Shown piece after piece: positions 43,861 through 55,392 of a stretch of DNA of 64,000 nt. Position numbers and translations under genes: made by a program. Source of the DNA: Osmia lignaria lignaria (lineage: Eukaryota; Arthropoda; Insecta; Hymenoptera; Megachilidae); NCBI RefSeq assembly GCF_051020975.1, contig NC_135042.1:2627888-2691887 (forward strand), in the 5' to 3' direction. The notes below the pieces were generated by a model. That model was given only the letters and a program-made list of their open reading frames with translations, made no database searches and was not told the origin of the DNA. Positions within the stretch are counted from its first letter, which is position 1; each line of letters starts with the position of its first letter.

Positions 43861-45133
43861 TAGGGTAAGATTGCTCAAGTCATACCTGTGCCTAAGTCGT
43901 ACCTTTTGAATATTGAATTTAATACGACAACTGCGCATGTAACGGCAACTAGATGTACATTTGAGTCAGCCATGTTTATTTACGTATTATTATTTGCCGT
44001 CACATAGCCTGGTAATAAATCCTCTCAAGTAAGTTTAATGCTATTTTTTACAATTTTCTGCATATGTTTGGTAGTTAATTTTGCAACTAAATTATTGATA
44101 AAATCATATTCTTTATTAAATGTTAATTCAGTGGCATTTACACAATCATTTAGTCAAAACAAAATCGTATTAAATTTATTCAGTTTTAAGTTATGTTTTT
44201 CAAAAATGTTACGAATACCGTGTCTTAAGGGCACAGACTCCTTGTGCCATGACCTGTATTCGTGCACTCACACAATCAACGGAAAGCATGCACGTATACG
44301 CCATGTGTGAGAGAGACACTCGATTTCGTAGATTCCATTTTTCGTCTCGATAATTGCATAAATGAAATTTTCGCGGGTACAGCACACACGGGTAGACTTC
44401 GCTACAGGTCGGTCTGGTCCGCTTGAACGATAATAAACATCATACGTTGAGAAAAATGGAATTTTGGAAACTGTACGATTGAGACAGACGCTGTTGTAAG
44501 CAAACAACATGGCTGCCGAATGCTGCGTTCGGCTACATTTTAGCGAATATTGGACGATTTAATCGTTTTTTCACTGATAACAGAGCAGACCAACTTCCCT
44601 TGAACTAGCACAATATCACTGAAATTCGATTTTTCACAATTTATCACTTATGGAAGACGTAAAATGGAATCTACGATTTGCACGCATCAGACGTCAAATA
44701 GACATAAGAATAGTTCAGTGATTCTCCGTCAGAGGCATTGATGGTATATTTGACCACGTTATCATCAGGGTCGATAAAAACACAGATCAGTCGATAAATG
44801 TAAATTCCAATTTGACACCACAAATGGCTACGCGAATATAGCCACAAGTATGGCATAGTTGCCGCAACGTATTAAGACTTCTGTCACGCTGTTGCCACAT
44901 CTGTTACAATTGCAACAGGCTCGAGCCGATTTTGATTCCTGCCAGACATAGAAAAGAATAGGGCGCTCGAGAGAGAAAGAGGTTCGAGAATGAAACAATA
45001 CATGTACTAATGTGTGCAACCATCAAACTTTTTTATTCATATTTATAATCATGTTTTTTTCATCAATTAAATTACAGATAGAATACTTGAAATGGTATGC
45101 CAGAAAAATGAATTATAAAACTTGCACCATATA

Positions 45134-45450
45134 CAGTGAAAACTCGATAAATGTACATAATTATTGCCGGTCCACTCCGCAACTGTTATGGAATAGGAGA
45201 ATCATTTTTCAAATTTGATTGCCTAGTCAGTAAACACTGATTAGAAAGAGTCAGTAGCTAAAGACGAAAGAGGGACTAAAACCGGGATTTATTGCCTTCA
45301 TTTAAATGCCCCGTGTCAATGTGACCATACTAATGCACAGAATAAAGTTTTTTATTTTGTACTTTTTGTTAATAAAACTTTCACTATCATGTGGAGAAGA
45401 TTTTTTTGATTAAAATGAAGCTAAACACAATATAAATCGGTCAACATTTA
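45134..45450 (+). mobile_element. Left half of a pogo-type MITE with a third box variant
   Basis: Starts CAGTGAAAACTCGATAAATG after TA, then follows the left-arm order of the MITE at 59048: GTGACCATACTAATG, AGTTTTTTATTTTGTACTTT, and GATTTTTTTGATTAAAATGA leading to the core. The right half and end are missing. Here the box reads CGATAAATGTAC. Confidence 0.7.
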
Positions 45451-45584
45451 ATAGCATAATATTGGGTTAAATGTTGTGCTTGTGAGTCTTTCTCTCTTTG
45501 TTTATCTTTCTTGCGCTATCCTTTTCTATGTTCGGAAACATCAAAGAACGGCGGATTCGTGGTGCTGGTAGGGGTAGAATGAAA

Positions 45585-46020
45585 GAAATAATACACATAA
45601 CGTAAATACGCGGCCATAAGACTTATAGGAATGAAAACTACCTGACATAATAATTTCCAGAAGGGAATAAGAAATAAAGAAATGAATAATGAATTTTAAT
45701 ATAATTCTGTCACACTTAGACTGGGACACCCTGTATATGCAGGTACAATTATATTAAAATTCATTATTATATTTCAAATGAAAAAGATTTCAATAACACG
45801 TGGCTGGAGTGGCTGTCATGGGAATCGACGATGTAGACGGCGCGGAGAAAGAAGAGGCATTGTTTATATTTATTGATTATATTTAAATCGATAAATATTG
45901 TATATTATAGATCAATTTACATGTCTTTATTTTTCATTCCTTTCCTGAAATTATTAATGCCATATAGTTTTTATTCCTATAAGCCTTATAGTCGCGTACG
46001 TTATGTGTATTACAGAGTCT
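45585..46020. repeat. Imperfect palindrome in the centre of the TTAA element
   Basis: AATACACATAACGTA (45589) and the following 120 bp pair with the complement ending TACGTTATGTGTATT (near 46010), including TTATAGGAAT and AATAATTTCAG/C. A short mariner-like end (GGGACACCCTGTATA, 45723) lies inside. Confidence 0.65.
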
Positions 46021-46504
46021 CATCGAATCTGTCGTAGCGTGTGACTATATTTACGCCAATCGGCCCTACGTTGTTTCATTCATGATACTCCTTCTCTTTC
46101 TCTCGTGCTGTCCTTTTCTATGTCCGCCAGGAATCAAAATCTCGCTCGGCTCGAGCAAATTCATTTTGCTAGATGGTCACAGATGCGGCAACACCGCGAT
46201 AGAACTCTCAAATGATGTGATTTGGCAACTATGCCACCTCACTTTCGTTTCTTATTCTGCATAATGACGTTAGATGTCACACCGTCAAATGTCGAATTTC
46301 TCAATTATGTGTTTTCACGATTGCCCGATTCATTCCAATGGCGCTTACATCGATTCGGAGGAGGCCTCGAAGGAGTCTGTGCCCTTAAATCGTACCCATA
46401 TGATAAGTCGTACTGGTACGACTTAGGAAATTACTTCTTGTTTTTACCTAATTTGATGTGACGTTGCTTTGATTCAAATTTTTATTATATTATAAGCCAC
46501 AATT

Positions 46505-47188
46505 ATGACAAAGCGAATTTATAATAGTTGGAAAAAAGATAATATGGACGAGGCGTTAACCAAATTATCGCAGGGTGTTATTGGATTTAATGATGCTCAT
46601 AGACAATATAAAATCCCAAAACCAACTTTACGACGTCATTTTAAAGGTTTAAATAAGAATGAGAAATTTGAAAGGCCTAAAGATATGACTGAAAAAATGC
46701 AGGAGTTGGTTAAACATGTTCTCACTTTAGAAGCAAGTTTTTTTTGGGATTACTGCAACTGATTTAAGAAAATTTGCATTTCAGTTGGTAAAAAAATATA
46801 AATTACCACATCGTTTCAATAGAGAAAAAATAATTGCAGGGAAGAAGTGGTACTATAAATTCATGAAAGATAATTCTTGCTTGTTTTCACGTTCTCCAAA
46901 GGCAACATCAATCGCCAGGGCAATGGCTTTCAATAAAGAACGTGTTTATGAATTCTTTGATAAATACGAATCTATATTAGATGAATACAAGTTCCCTGCC
47001 AACCAAATATATAACGTAGATAAAACAGGATTGTCCACTGTTCACAAACCATCTAAAATAATTGCTCAAAAAGGAAAACATCAAGTTGGTGCAATTACTA
47101 GTGGAGAAAGGGGTTTGACAACTACAGGCGTAATGCTGTATGAATGCTGCATGTTGGATTATTCAACAATAATCCTTATGCAGAAATG
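46505..47188 (+). pseudogene. Pogo-type transposase (frameshifted, truncated)
   Basis: N-terminal psq-type helix-turn-helix (MTKRIYNSWKKDNMDEALTK to YKIPKPTLRRHFKG), then a frameshift in an eight-T run near 46740. The CENP-B-type second DNA-binding domain follows (DLRKFAFQLVKKYKLPHRFN, KKWYYKFMKDN, SPKATSIARAMAFNK), then the start of the DDE domain with the first catalytic Asp in IYNVDKTGL and AITSGERG. Shifts after 47110 give traces of CCMNAA. The rest of the catalytic domain is absent. The enzyme would bind the repeated boxes at element ends and cut at TA. Confidence 0.9.
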
Positions 47189-48235
47189 AATCGTTGAGAA
47201 GCACTGTCTTTTGTGTAGCTACGATAGCCTGACTGGCACCATCAGGTCTAAGGGCCTGTGACTGTTTACTGTTAGAGGCCAGGGTAATAAACACGGTATA
47301 GACGAAGTTTCTTTCTTTAAGTGGACGGCAGATTTCCTTTCGGGGGTCTGTGCGTTGCTTCACTTCCAGTTTGAATTTCACAGTGCGAACATCCTTCCAA
47401 GCCAGTAAAATAAACCTAAAGTATTGAAAATAAGACTATAATCATTTACCCCATATTCCAATACTGCAGATGAATTTATACCTTCTATGTTAATATTTAA
47501 ACGCGTTAGGATGAAATTGAAGGTTCCTAACATTATTTCGATGCCGGCATCCACTCTAGCTTCCGATAATGCAACTATCGCTGGGCGCCATTTTCTTATT
47601 ATTATTTGGAAAATCTCATGCTTATGCTCTAGTACACCGACGTGGTGCCGATGCACTTGATCACGACCACGGTTTGAACGCAGAGCGTACCCAACACGCT
47701 AAAGGCGCGCTCTGATTGGCCAGTGTATTTCGTTAATAACTCGAAAACGAAGCCTTAACTAACATTTTGGCAAAGGAAAAAGTTGTTTAGAATGACCTCA
47801 GCAATCATCCATCCACGGGTCCAACCCCAGTTCTGGGACACCCTGTATATTTAAGTCCGCTTATTGAGGGTAGTCGGATGACGATTAAACGGTTAGAAGA
47901 TGGTACGCCATTTTCGTACAACTTATCCGATCCAGGATGGATCGGTTGGCCAGAAGGGCGGCCGAATGTGTCTTCGGAACGCACGCGTTGACGCGATTTG
48001 CGTAAGAGTCCATAGCGCGATATTAGTTACGAAGCTTTACCCGACGATTTCCGCGGATATGATCGCCTGCACAAGAAGTCAATAAGATCAGAGCCTATTT
48101 ATCAGTTAGCTTTTCAAAGCGTTAAAGACTTGTGCAGTATGGAGAAGAGGAAAGTTGTTCCACTAACATCAGGAGCGGTTCCTCATCTACCGAATTTCCC
48201 GCGCCAGAAGTCGCCTGGCCTTCCTTATAAACTGG
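47189..48235. other. Unassigned sequence with a mariner-like right end
   Basis: Minus-strand frames at 47163-47381 and 47378-47656 are adjacent, but I recognise neither. GTTCTGGGACACCCTGTATA at 47829-47848 is the typical end of a mariner-like element; the matching left end is not visible. The part from 47888 to 48235 may belong to the retrovirus-like insertion that carries the glycoprotein, but nothing there is identifiable. Confidence 0.4.
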
Positions 48236-49806
48236 ATGGTTATAAGACTAAACAAGAAGTTGTTGAACGTGACGACCCTGTCAACCGTCGATCCTATCGA
48301 CTGTGAGCCAACGGAAACTGATCCTGTCACGCAACACAGGAACATACAACTGCTCCAGCTAGGCGACTACATCAGCGTACCGGTAGCGAAATGCAAAATC
48401 GAAATAGACAGAACGATCTGTGGCGAACTGTCGTATCGTTTTAGATTCCGAGTCTTTGTGTTTTGAAAGGCTAGGTATGTATATACCGTGTACGACTGCA
48501 CTCGAGGGCTGGTAATAAAAGTGACGATTGCCAGAACCTCGGTTCGATCGAAGGAATAATTGATGAAGCTAATCCTTGAAGTCGGAGGATTTTTCCCCCC
48601 TTCCAATTTTCCGGAACAGCGGTTGTTTTCGGAAAAACGGCAGAAGGTACTGAGCAGTCCCCACGAGTAGTTCGCTCACCAATGTATAAATTATATAGTA
48701 ATAAACGTATTAGTTACTAAGTGTTCAGTTCGTATGCACCCACGTCACATCCTAAAGATCTATTATTGCGGCATGCATTCGCACACGTCTATCGTACAAA
48801 AACGGTAGACAACAATATATCTTCCCGGCAACGAGGGAAGCCTGCAGAATGCTCCATGCAACAGGAGCAATTGCTATGTATCTCTCCAACAGTGCAAGTA
48901 TCAGGCATCAGAAGGAATACATCGATGGTCTTCAGCCTCACACTAGCAGGAACTGTCATCATGGATGGCTCGTGAACCGGCACGAATTACGCAGACCTGT
49001 TCGAATCTAGGAAGAACGTCGTGGTTCAAGGACTCGTTAAAATCACGATCCAAAGCTACGAGGCGACGGTGAAATTTTCATCGAATCAGCTGGTCCTAAA
49101 ATCCGGATATCATTATCGACTCCGCGACGAATCGTGTTTAGATCCCGAAGCCGGTCAAACATTCTGGAAAACGTCACTGACGGAATATCGTCACTTCAAT
49201 AAGTACAACATTTTGTACGAAAGAAGGGCAACAAAAATCTTACCTCAGGGTTCCAGTGGACCCATTCTTTATACAGTCACGTCGGATGTCGCGACATTCG
49301 TTTTGGCCACAACGCACAACGTAACATTCTGCGGGTACACCCTCACGAAGACAGAACACCCAAAACTGCTGATCCTGGAAACGGATCAAGAAGGAAAACT
49401 TCCCCGGACACAAACTACTTCCGTGGAGAATTTAGATATTTTTACCTACGTAAATTCGAAATTTATTTACGTGGAAAAGCATTTGCGTACGCAGTTAACG
49501 CAACTATACAAAGACGTCGTTAAACAACTGCTGCGCTGCCTAGAAAAAGAAGTGATCCAAAATGCCTCGTCACTCATACATATTGCGTCAGAAGAAATGG
49601 CCCTGGCAATCACAAAGGAACCGGGTCACATGGCTTTCTCAGCAGGAGAGGTAGTACACATCGTCCAGTGTATCCCAGTAAGCTGTCAACTACGGAAAAC
49701 CAAAAAGTGTTTCAACGAATTGCCAATTAATTACAAAAATTCTACATATTTCTTGACACCTAAAACAAGAATACTTACCACAGTAAGGTACTCAAAGGGA
49801 CTGTAA
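48236..49806 (+). pseudogene. Chuvirus-like viral glycoprotein gene (broken)
   Basis: Three plus-strand pieces (48236-48466, 48790-48975, 49021-49806) follow the order of the class III-type glycoproteins of chuviruses (Jingchuvirales), which arthropod genomes carry as viral fossils and as captured env genes of LTR elements. The first piece has the N-terminal conserved block with paired cysteines, the second a Cys-containing middle part, and the third a 261-codon run including the G..TFW-like region and a late Cys cluster. About 250 bp of unrelated or scrambled sequence lies between pieces one and two, and stops separate pieces two and three. The C-terminal membrane anchor is missing. No nucleoprotein or polymerase gene is seen nearby. 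Non-functional as it stands. Confidence 0.65.
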
Positions 49807-49929
49807 CAGCTTAATACCCACGATGTTTCACAGAGGAGTTACACAGTGAATTATTAAGATTTTCGTATTGACGGCGATAGGGCAAGATTAAGATTTTGAG
49901 ACTTTGAGCAGGCGAGTATTGAGAAAACC

Positions 49930-50405
49930 GATCTCAGAACGTGATCTGTAAAAAGCGATTTGAGAAAGCCGTACGCTATTCCGAGTGAGTGTGTGTGCGA
50001 GCACGAGGAAACAGGTTTGTCCCCTATTGTTACTACGGTGCGTTCCGCGTATGATCCTTGCTATTGTAAATCGTGACACCGGCCCCCTTTACTGTTCTAC
50101 CCCCGAAAATACCCTGTTCCACCACTTAGTTCTCCTCCGATCGCGTAACGCGAAGAGCGTCCTGGTACCCTCCCCCTCTGAGATTCCCATCCTACGTATC
50201 TCCTGCCCTTGCGTACTCCCCCGAGTAGCCTGTGACGGCCAGATATGGTCGAGTCGCGTGACCCCCATCTATTGTAAAACCACGAGATTCCCTTACCTTC
50301 CCCCTTTTCGAACTGCCACTCTACCGTGGCTGGCGTCCAACGGAGCTTGTAAAGAAAATTTAGAGTGTATAGACTGTACCCCCACGAAAAGGTTCACAAA
50401 TAAAA
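49930..50405 (+). repeat. LTR-like module with PBS-like site, copy 2
   Basis: Same ordered motifs as 39450-39935, more diverged (TGGCTGGCGTCCAACGG for the PBS-like site, GAAAAGGTTCACAA at the end). It follows the glycoprotein remnant in the same orientation, so it may be the LTR of the element that carried it; that is inference. Confidence 0.5.
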
Positions 50406-52475
50406 TAATTATTTTTCTTGTACATAATGTCATTTTGCAATATTTCCGAGATTTAAATTCTTAATAGGAGTTATCATAAGGAAACATCAGTGCGCCAATA
50501 TTTTTGTAACCTACTGTTAGTAGGACATGTAAATCAGGCTGATTTACACTACTACTACTTTCACAAAAAGAAGATTAAATTTAAAATGATTTTAAATACA
50601 ATGCTTTACTACAATATGCACGCTAACAGTGTATCTATACATCCATCTATTTCTATCTTAAGATATCTATTTATTCCAAATTGGGGAGTGTGGGTCGTCT
50701 TTCAGTAACATACGACCTTCCTTTTATAATTACAAGTTAATAAAGTTTAACGTTGCTCGAATAACTCAGAACTACAAAATTTGCGAATTTAAAAAAACAA
50801 CTACATAATTCCATTCGTATTGACGACACTAGCACTATAATAAAATTGTAATTCATGCAGAATTGTTATAAAACATATAAAAAAAAATAAGATCCTTACA
50901 TCTAATTTGTAATATGTTTTTAATTGTGATACACGCCAGATAATGCAATTATAAACTACCATAAATACAATTTTGAAATATTACTATTGTTCATAGATAA
51001 GAGATACACCTAATTATTATTAATTGAATATAACCCTAAATTGTGTATGTACTTATCATTATAAAACAATTTTGTAAATCTGACAATGAGGTGTCCAAGC
51101 AGCGCTAATTCTGCTAATTAATAATCAAGGTTTGTGAATACTGGTTTTTAAATATTACATTTTGTAATAAAACATGATAAAACCTGTCAGAACGGGTCTT
51201 ATTAGACATTCTGTTTTAAATGACAGAAATTATTAAGGTGGTTTTGCTGAAATGTATGTTAATTTTTCTCGTGATGGACAATAATTCTATATACCGTTGT
51301 AGGTTGCATTCATTATTTATTTCCCTACTTTATTTTCAATTTTAAAATATAAAAATAAGTGCTCACTGAACACCAGTAGTTCTGGTATTAATACTGGAAT
51401 GGTGGACCATGGAGATAGTCCCTACTTAAATTCGTAAATTTTACACTGCCCCTTTAAAAATTGTTCTTCCAATGTATGAAACCCTTTCGTTTAAAAATTA
51501 CATACTTAACTTTTAGGTTAACATTCTTGTATATGTTTCGCAAGTTTGAGTTTCGATTGATCTAGACTTCGCTGCACAAGGATTAATAAAAAAATTGTAT
51601 AATATTTATAAAAAATTGTTTGACTGACAGATTTCTGAAGAATATGTTCACCGAATATAATATCATTTATTATAATTTTGTTTTCTGTGAACAAGGGTAA
51701 TAAAACTTTGAACGATGCATAAGGGTTAAATAAGTAAAGTGAAATAACGATGCCTCTACTAAACTTCCGTTCGTTGTGAAGCATTTGAAATACATCTAGA
51801 GTTTCATGATGGAGGAGAAATCACCTTCTTCTCGTTCAATTAATGAATTCACCTTTATTCGGCTGGCAATGTTTTCCGCCCGGTCGACGTTAGCGAATGA
51901 GTCCCTGGATTATTACGTACGTACAGGTAAGTAATTCATGAACACGCGACCGTGAAAGCTTTTAGCGATAATTAGAGGAACCTAATTGTAATCCTTTGAA
52001 ATGAAATACCAATTCGTGGTTTTCACGCTTCCTTAGATTCCCCTTACATTAAACCTCCACATTCCCCTTTTTACAAGTCTACGGACATAAGGAAATAAAT
52101 CCTTGAATCGATCTTGTAATTAATTACAGTGTTTTTACTAGATTTAATTGAATCCATATACGTCAAATAGAATCGCATTAGTTAGAACCTTCCCGAGAAC
52201 AATCATTTGATTACAGCGCGCAAGAATAGTGCTGTCACGGTAATGAATTCCTTTTCTTCCCCTATTATGAGAAGATAATTAATTAATTTCACTTACTAAC
52301 ACCTGCTGTTCCTGTTTCTACAGTAGATAATTACTGCAATTTTAGAAAGATTAAGAATAATAAAGTAAGATTTTACTGAATTTCGTAAAGTTGAATTCGG
52401 AGGATAGTTTAATTCGGAAGTTCAAAAATGTGGTAATGGTTCACTTTTTTTGTAACAGATCAATGATTCGGAGTA
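50406..52475. other. AT-rich region with no recognised gene
   Basis: Short frames only. Around 51835-51925 a less AT-rich patch ends in CAG|GTAAGT, a good splice-donor sequence, but no convincing exon could be read. Otherwise nothing is seen. Confidence 0.45.
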
Positions 52476-53118
52476 CAGTAATTCCTCCGAGACTGCGACT
52501 GTGGTCGGAATCGAAATGTTGCAATGACGATAGAGGAGACTCGAAATTCTATGACTGGGCAGCGCGGCAAGACTCTGTCGCCGCGACTTGCCTTTGTAGT
52601 AAAGGAGGGTCGTAAAAGAGAAAGATAGCATGAGAGGCTGGTAGTAGCCGAGAAATTAACAACAGTTTAACTTTCTTATTTTTAGAATTTTCTAGATGCA
52701 AATTGTTTTAACATATTGCTACAATTTTTCTGATTAAAATGAGACCAAATATGACATAATTTGGACTATATGGACAAAAAAAAATTCGCATTGGGGATGT
52801 TCCCTTGTACATAAAATAAAGCAAATATGCTCCAAATTATATCGTGTTTGGTCTCATTTTAATCGGAAGAATCTCAAAAGTATGTTAAAAAAGGTTTCAG
52901 ACAAAAAATCGTTGAAATTAGAAAATAATATTGCAATATTACGAATTACTAAGGTGTCAACTCAGATCAAAAGAACCGCGGCGGGCATTGGGTTACACTG
53001 CTTGACTGGCTCGAGGGAGAAAAGCATAAGCGCAGGAATAACGCACGCATAGGCGCGGGACCAGACGCAGTCGCAATGTGGGAATGAGACCATAATCGTA
53101 ATCTCAGAGGAATTACTG
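52476..53118. mobile_element. Pogo-type MITE, further family (643 bp)
   Basis: Starts CAGTAATTCCTCCGAGACTG and ends with a close complement (TCTCAGAGGAATTACTG), flanked by TA. Similarity between the ends extends about 48 bp. The centre carries the inverted core seen in the other MITEs: GATTAAAATGAGACCAAATA near 52733 and AAATTATATCGTGTTTGGTC near 52835. No coding. Confidence 0.85.
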
Positions 53119-53389
53119 TATTCCGCACAAAAAAGTATTCAGGTATAATATTTGAAAAAATTCTTAACCGTATAGGTAATTCACTCCCTCAATATTATTC
53201 AAAGTTTTAAACAGTCTCACGAAAATATCAAAAGATTTTAAACAGTTTTAAAAATTTTTAGAAACAAAAAAGAAAACCACACCTTGGGTATAATATTCTA
53301 TTCCAATAAAAGCTGATTGTTCCTGGATGATCAGGTTTTGAAATATGGTATGTGATTTCGCGCAAAGAAATTATTACATTAATTTTTTT

Positions 53390-53756
53390 TAATGTCACCG
53401 CCACGGCTGTAACGTACGAAGACATTAACAAACAATCTATTTCATTGCGGAACTATATTGTTGGTTCCAACAGGATGGTGCAATGGTACATTCCGCTGCA
53501 ACCACAGTGAACATGTTGCGTTAATTTCTCGACCAAAAAATCAAAGGATTGTATCCACCATGGCCACCAGACTTGTGGTCACATGATTTTTTCTACTCGA
53601 GAATGCTAAAGAATGGTTTGTTCAAATAAACCAGGAACCATTTAAAATTAAAAGAACTATACCAGCGGATATAATGAACGCATAAACGAAGAAATGCTAC
53701 AAAGTGTTTAAAAATTTAATGGCAGTCTTCGACGAGCAGTCAAAGCGATCGGACGT
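53390..53756 (+). pseudogene. Mariner-like transposase fragment
   Basis: Plus-strand reading gives YWWFQQDGAMVHSAATTVNM, the second catalytic Asp block, then PPWPPDLWSHDFFYSRMLKN, the block holding the third catalytic residue, followed by decayed C-terminal sequence. Several stops. The LINE at 53760 starts right after it. Confidence 0.8.
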
Positions 53757-53926
53757 TAACCTCTCTTTTGTTTACGTTGTGTCGCTAGTTCTGCGTGTCT
53801 CATTACTTCTGTCTCATCTGTAGAGTGTGTAATCAGCCATATATCGAGTACTTGTGAATCAATCAGTATTAAGTGTGACCACCAGTTTGTGTGGTTTTTT
53901 GTACTACGAGACACCTAAACGCCAAG

Positions 53927-55357
53927 ATGACTTCTGACTACAGGGGTCATCCAATGATTCACTATACTGAACCATCTACATCTCAAGTTGCTAATACGAA
54001 TGAATCAAGTCAGAACAAGAATGCAATTTACGCAAGTATTGCTCAAAATAGTCAGTTTCCTAAAAGAGATCAAGCAATAGTTATCGAATCTAAAGAAGGC
54101 ATTGAGCTGAAAGATTATATTAAGTCAGTAGGAAAATTATTGAAACCGGAAAACATCCGATTTGCTTCTAAAATTTCCAATGCTAGAATTTGTCTGTTCT
54201 TAGCCAGTAAAGACATTGTAAACGATTTGACGGCTAAACACTCGCAAATATTGATTAATAACCAACGTCTTGAAATGCGTCCTCTTATTACTAAAAATGT
54301 ACGCATCATACTGTCCAATGTTTATCCTACGATTCCGCACTCGTTTATAGAAAACGTTCTGAATGACATAAACATTAGACGTATGTCTGCTGTGTCATTC
54401 CTAAGAGCTGGATTATCAGATGAAGGTTACTCGCATATTCTTAGTTTTAGGCGTCAGGTCTTTGTACACCCAGATGATGTAAACAAACTTCTGGATAGTA
54501 TACAGATCAGATTCGACGATACCACATACTGGATTTACCCGTCTACAGACCAACTCAAATGTTTTCTGTGCAAGAAAGATGGTCACATCGCGAGACAATG
54601 TCCTACTGTTAAAAGCGTGCCAAATACAAATGATAAATTAATTGTTAATGAAATGGACAATGATGTTACTATCAGTGAAGAACCTGTAGTGGAAGTTATG
54701 CAAGAAAACACAACTATTCGGCCTATTAATACCTCTGAAGTCCTTTCTTCTAATGACATTAGTACTCATGATTCCGTGCTTGCCGTTAGTAATCAGGAAA
54801 ACAACTGTCCGTATGCCGCAAACGAATCTCCACCTTTATCGTCTGTCTCTCCGAATTGTACCTTGCAAACTGCAGAAATTCATATGAATAATGATCCGTC
54901 TCCCATTAAACGACCTCTCTCTACAAGTTCAGCGGGGTCATCACAACACACTAAGGTTAAAGACAATTTGTCAATGGAAAAGGAAGTTAAGCCAAAGAAG
55001 AAAGCTAAAACTGAAAAACTAATAGCTAACTCAGGCCAAGATGGAACCCAAACCAAATCAATTGATGAACTAATCGAACCAATTAAGATAGTCATCCAAT
55101 CTTCTCCTGGAAAGTTTATTCTTAACTTTGACCAATTTAAAGGTTTTTTAGAAAACTCTTTTGGATCTGGTGATCCTATTAGCATTGCCAAAGACTACAC
55201 AAGTGATACTCAATCCTTAGTGAATATGATATTCGATCTTTATCCGTACCTTAATGAGCGATCTATTAAAAGCAGGTTCACAAGAATTCTTAATAAATTA
55301 AAAAGAGGTTTGACAAATCAAGACACCGAAGAATCTGAGCCTGAAATCTCCGAATAA
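53927..55357 (+). CDS. I-type LINE ORF1 (gag-like)
   Basis: Intact 476-codon frame from the ATG at 53927; the open frame extends upstream without another ATG. The N-terminus is polar. Residues about 55-200 form a globular domain including IRFASKISNARICLFLASKD and a PRE_C2HC-like segment. A single CCHC zinc knuckle, CFLCKKDGHIARQC, lies near residue 213. The rest is Ser/Asn-rich and ends in a conserved-looking helical region (SIAKDYTSDTQSLVNMIFDL). It would bind element RNA. ORF2 starts 35 bp after its stop. Confidence 0.85.
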   Translation: MTSDYRGHPMIHYTEPSTSQVANTNESSQNKNAIYASIAQNSQFPKRDQAIVIESKEGIELKDYIKSVGKLLKPENIRFASKISNARICLFLASKDIVNDLTAKHSQILINNQRLEMRPLITKNVRIILSNVYPTIPHSFIENVLNDINIRRMSAVSFLRAGLSDEGYSHILSFRRQVFVHPDDVNKLLDSIQIRFDDTTYWIYPSTDQLKCFLCKKDGHIARQCPTVKSVPNTNDKLIVNEMDNDVTISEEPVVEVMQENTTIRPINTSEVLSSNDISTHDSVLAVSNQENNCPYAANESPPLSSVSPNCTLQTAEIHMNNDPSPIKRPLSTSSAGSSQHTKVKDNLSMEKEVKPKKKAKTEKLIANSGQDGTQTKSIDELIEPIKIVIQSSPGKFILNFDQFKGFLENSFGSGDPISIAKDYTSDTQSLVNMIFDLYPYLNERSIKSRFTRILNKLKRGLTNQDTEESEPEISE

Positions 55358-55392
55358 AGAATAAGTTGCTTTTGAAATATTGTACAATTATA

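Larger units (their letters stand above)
44229..46384. mobile_element. TTAA-flanked element with inverted ends (2.16 kb)
   Basis: TTAA at 44225-44228 and 46385-46388 bound ends GGGCACAGACTCCTTGTGCC and CGAAGGAGTCTGTGCCC. Longer imperfect inverted similarity continues inward, for example GGCTCGAGCCGATTTTGATT near 44920 against the complement near 46150. TTAA targets are used by piggyBac, Kolobok and Sola types; the GGG/CCC ends favour piggyBac-like. No transposase is seen. It holds the MITE half at 45134 and a central palindrome. Confidence 0.75.
43863..47188 (+). mobile_element. Pogo-type transposon, interrupted and truncated
   Basis: The left end GGGTAAGATTGCTCAAGTCA follows TA (43861-43862) inside the Tc1 gene. 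The box (T/C)AAGTC(A/G)TACC occurs at 43876 and 43893, and again around 46385-46430 (TAAATCGTACC, TAAGTCGTACT and inverted GGTACGACTTA). A TTAA-flanked element (44229-46384) separates these groups. The transposase gene follows at 46505. The right end is lost beyond 47188. Confidence 0.65.

Noticed and set aside
51835..51925. Possible host exon ending in a good splice donor
   Set aside because: No supported reading frame or matching acceptor, and donor-like strings are common.
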